64,000 nt of DNA, from positions 930,001 through 994,000 of the forward strand of contig NZ_AP028461.1 in assembly GCF_033097365.1 (NCBI RefSeq), written 5' to 3'. Each line of letters starts with the position of its first letter. Within the stretch, counting starts at the first letter, position 1. The notes under the pieces are model-generated. The model was given only the letters and a program-made list of their open reading frames with translations. It was not told the DNA's origin and did not search any database. The translations under genes and the position numbers were made by a program. This DNA comes from Actinoplanes sichuanensis. Lineage in GTDB: Bacteria > Actinomycetota > Actinomycetes > Mycobacteriales > Micromonosporaceae. Positions 63,150-64,000 of the stretch are shown in pieces.

Positions 63150-63539
63150 ATGGAACTCGCACTACTACTGCCACCAGGCATGACGGTGACACCGACGATG
63201 AAGGAGCAGTGCCCGCTGCGCGACACCCTGGACCGGATCGGCGACCGCTGGACCGTGATCGTCGTGGTGCTGCTGTTGCCCGGCCCACGCCGCTTCACCG
63301 AGCTGATGCGCGCCGCCGAAGGCATCAGCCAGCGGATGCTGACGCACACGCTGCGCGGCCTGGAACGCGACGGTCTCCTCACTCGAACGGTGCACGCGTG
63401 TGTGCCGCCGAAGGTCGAGTACGAGCTGACCGATCCCGGCCGTGCTCTGGCCGGTCCGCTCACCGAGCTGCTGCACTGGTCGGTGCGGCACCAGGAGTCG
63501 GTGCTCGCGGCCCGGAAGACCTTCGACGCGGATGTCTGA
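63150..63539 (+). CDS. HxlR-family transcriptional regulator
   Basis: 129 aa winged-helix regulator with CPLRDTLDRIGDRWTVIVVVLLLPGPRRFTEL, GISQRMLTHTLRGLERDGLLTRTVH and PPKVEYELTDPGRAL. The conserved Cys of HxlR proteins is present (EQCPL), a possible thiol switch for quinone or aldehyde sensing. GGGAG precedes ATG 63150. It probably controls the divergent NmrA-type gene. Confidence 0.9.
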   Translation: MELALLLPPGMTVTPTMKEQCPLRDTLDRIGDRWTVIVVVLLLPGPRRFTELMRAAEGISQRMLTHTLRGLERDGLLTRTVHACVPPKVEYELTDPGRALAGPLTELLHWSVRHQESVLAARKTFDADV

Positions 63540-63583
63540 TTCGTTCAAGACCCGGGGGTACGTGGTCTCGTAGCGTCGAACCC

Positions 63584-63979
63584 ATGGCACCCACCTTCAA
63601 CGCGATCGGCCTCGCTGTGGCCGACATGGCAGCGTCCCTGTCCTTCTACCGGCGGCTGGGACTGGAGTTTCCGGACGGCGCCGAGCGGGAGCCGCACACC
63701 GAGGCGGTGGTCGCCGGCGGCATCCGTCTGATGTGGGACACGCATGCCGCCCTGCAGACCTTCGACCCGGAATACCGGCCCGGCCCGCCGTCGGGCGGCT
63801 GGGCGTTCCTCTGCGCGGACCCGGCCGAGGTCGACAGCGTCCACGCGAGCCTGGTCGCCGCCGGCCACCCGTCGGTGAACGCTCCGTGGGACGCCCCCTG
63901 GGGCCAGCGTTACGCCCAGGTCAAGGACCCGGACGGCAACGTCGTGGACCTCTTCGCCTGGGCGAAGGCCGAAGCGTAG
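63584..63979 (+). CDS. VOC-family (glyoxalase-like) protein
   Basis: 131 aa with NAIGLAVADMAASLSFYRRLG, a central loop WAFLCADPAEVDSVHASLVAAG and C-terminal WGQRYAQVKDPDGNVVDLFAW. This is a typical bleomycin-resistance or dioxygenase fold protein of unknown substrate. It has no clear ribosome site. TAGCGT lies 7 bases before ATG 63584, so a leaderless message is possible. It lies 44 bp after the HxlR gene. Confidence 0.87.
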   Translation: MAPTFNAIGLAVADMAASLSFYRRLGLEFPDGAEREPHTEAVVAGGIRLMWDTHAALQTFDPEYRPGPPSGGWAFLCADPAEVDSVHASLVAAGHPSVNAPWDAPWGQRYAQVKDPDGNVVDLFAWAKAEA

Positions 63980-64000
63980 ACGCCACAGCCGGAGACCCGA

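Overview
The window is very GC-rich DNA from a filamentous actinomycete, most likely Actinoplanes or another Micromonosporaceae. I infer this from the strong G/C third-position bias, frequent GTG starts, many secreted proteins carrying ricin-type (CBM13) lectin domains, ROK-controlled sugar operons, twin-arginine signals, and Ebo, SCO6745-like and CU044_5270-like proteins. No rRNA, tRNA, CRISPR array or prophage was seen.

Layout. 1-10.5 kb is a chitosan-use locus. It has an NLP-type secreted protein cut by the window edge, a GH46 chitosanase with an N-terminal CBM13, and a divergent operon of ROK repressor, solute-binding protein, two permeases, GH4 glycosidase and sugar kinase, in the order of the Streptomyces csnR-csnK operon. 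A GH30 glycosidase with a CBM13 follows. 10.6-15.5 kb holds ordinary regulator, efflux and oxidoreductase genes. 15.5-23.4 kb is a signalling block: an orphan sugar-binding lipoprotein beside a chemoreceptor, an intact GGDEF-EAL membrane protein, and a divergent GGDEF-EAL relative that has lost its signature residues. 23.4-30.7 kb holds a HAD phosphatase and a ROK-controlled CUT2 sugar ABC operon ending in a Gfo/Idh/MocA dehydrogenase.

30.9-38.7 kb is the most notable region. It is a tightly coupled eight-gene ebo operon: inositol-phosphate-synthase-like protein, UbiA-like EboC, a TIM-barrel isomerase, EboA, TatD-like EboB, EboE, an EboF-like phosphodiesterase, and a polyprenyl diphosphate synthase. 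Ebo clusters are linked to trafficking of hydrophobic metabolites, but their chemistry is unresolved. The co-encoded cyclitol-phosphate and polyprenyl genes suggest a prenylated cyclitol-type lipid. 38.8-51.9 kb is a sugar-oxidation locus: two PQQ-type sugar dehydrogenase/PKD proteins, a ThuA-DUF1080-CBM13 protein, a cytoplasmic and a secreted TIM-barrel epimerase, and a second CUT2 ABC transporter with its own Gfo/Idh/MocA enzyme. It resembles a 3-keto-glycoside pathway.

52-64 kb holds housekeeping-type and regulatory genes, a truncated DivIVA-like gene next to a 378-bp IS3-derived mini-element with perfect terminal repeats, an ECF sigma factor with its membrane partner, and divergent LysR/LysE and NmrA/HxlR pairs. 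Several short tandem repeats sit at gene borders or inside genes (25.6, 30.9, 54.4, 58.2 and 60.0 kb), pointing to repeat expansion in this genome.
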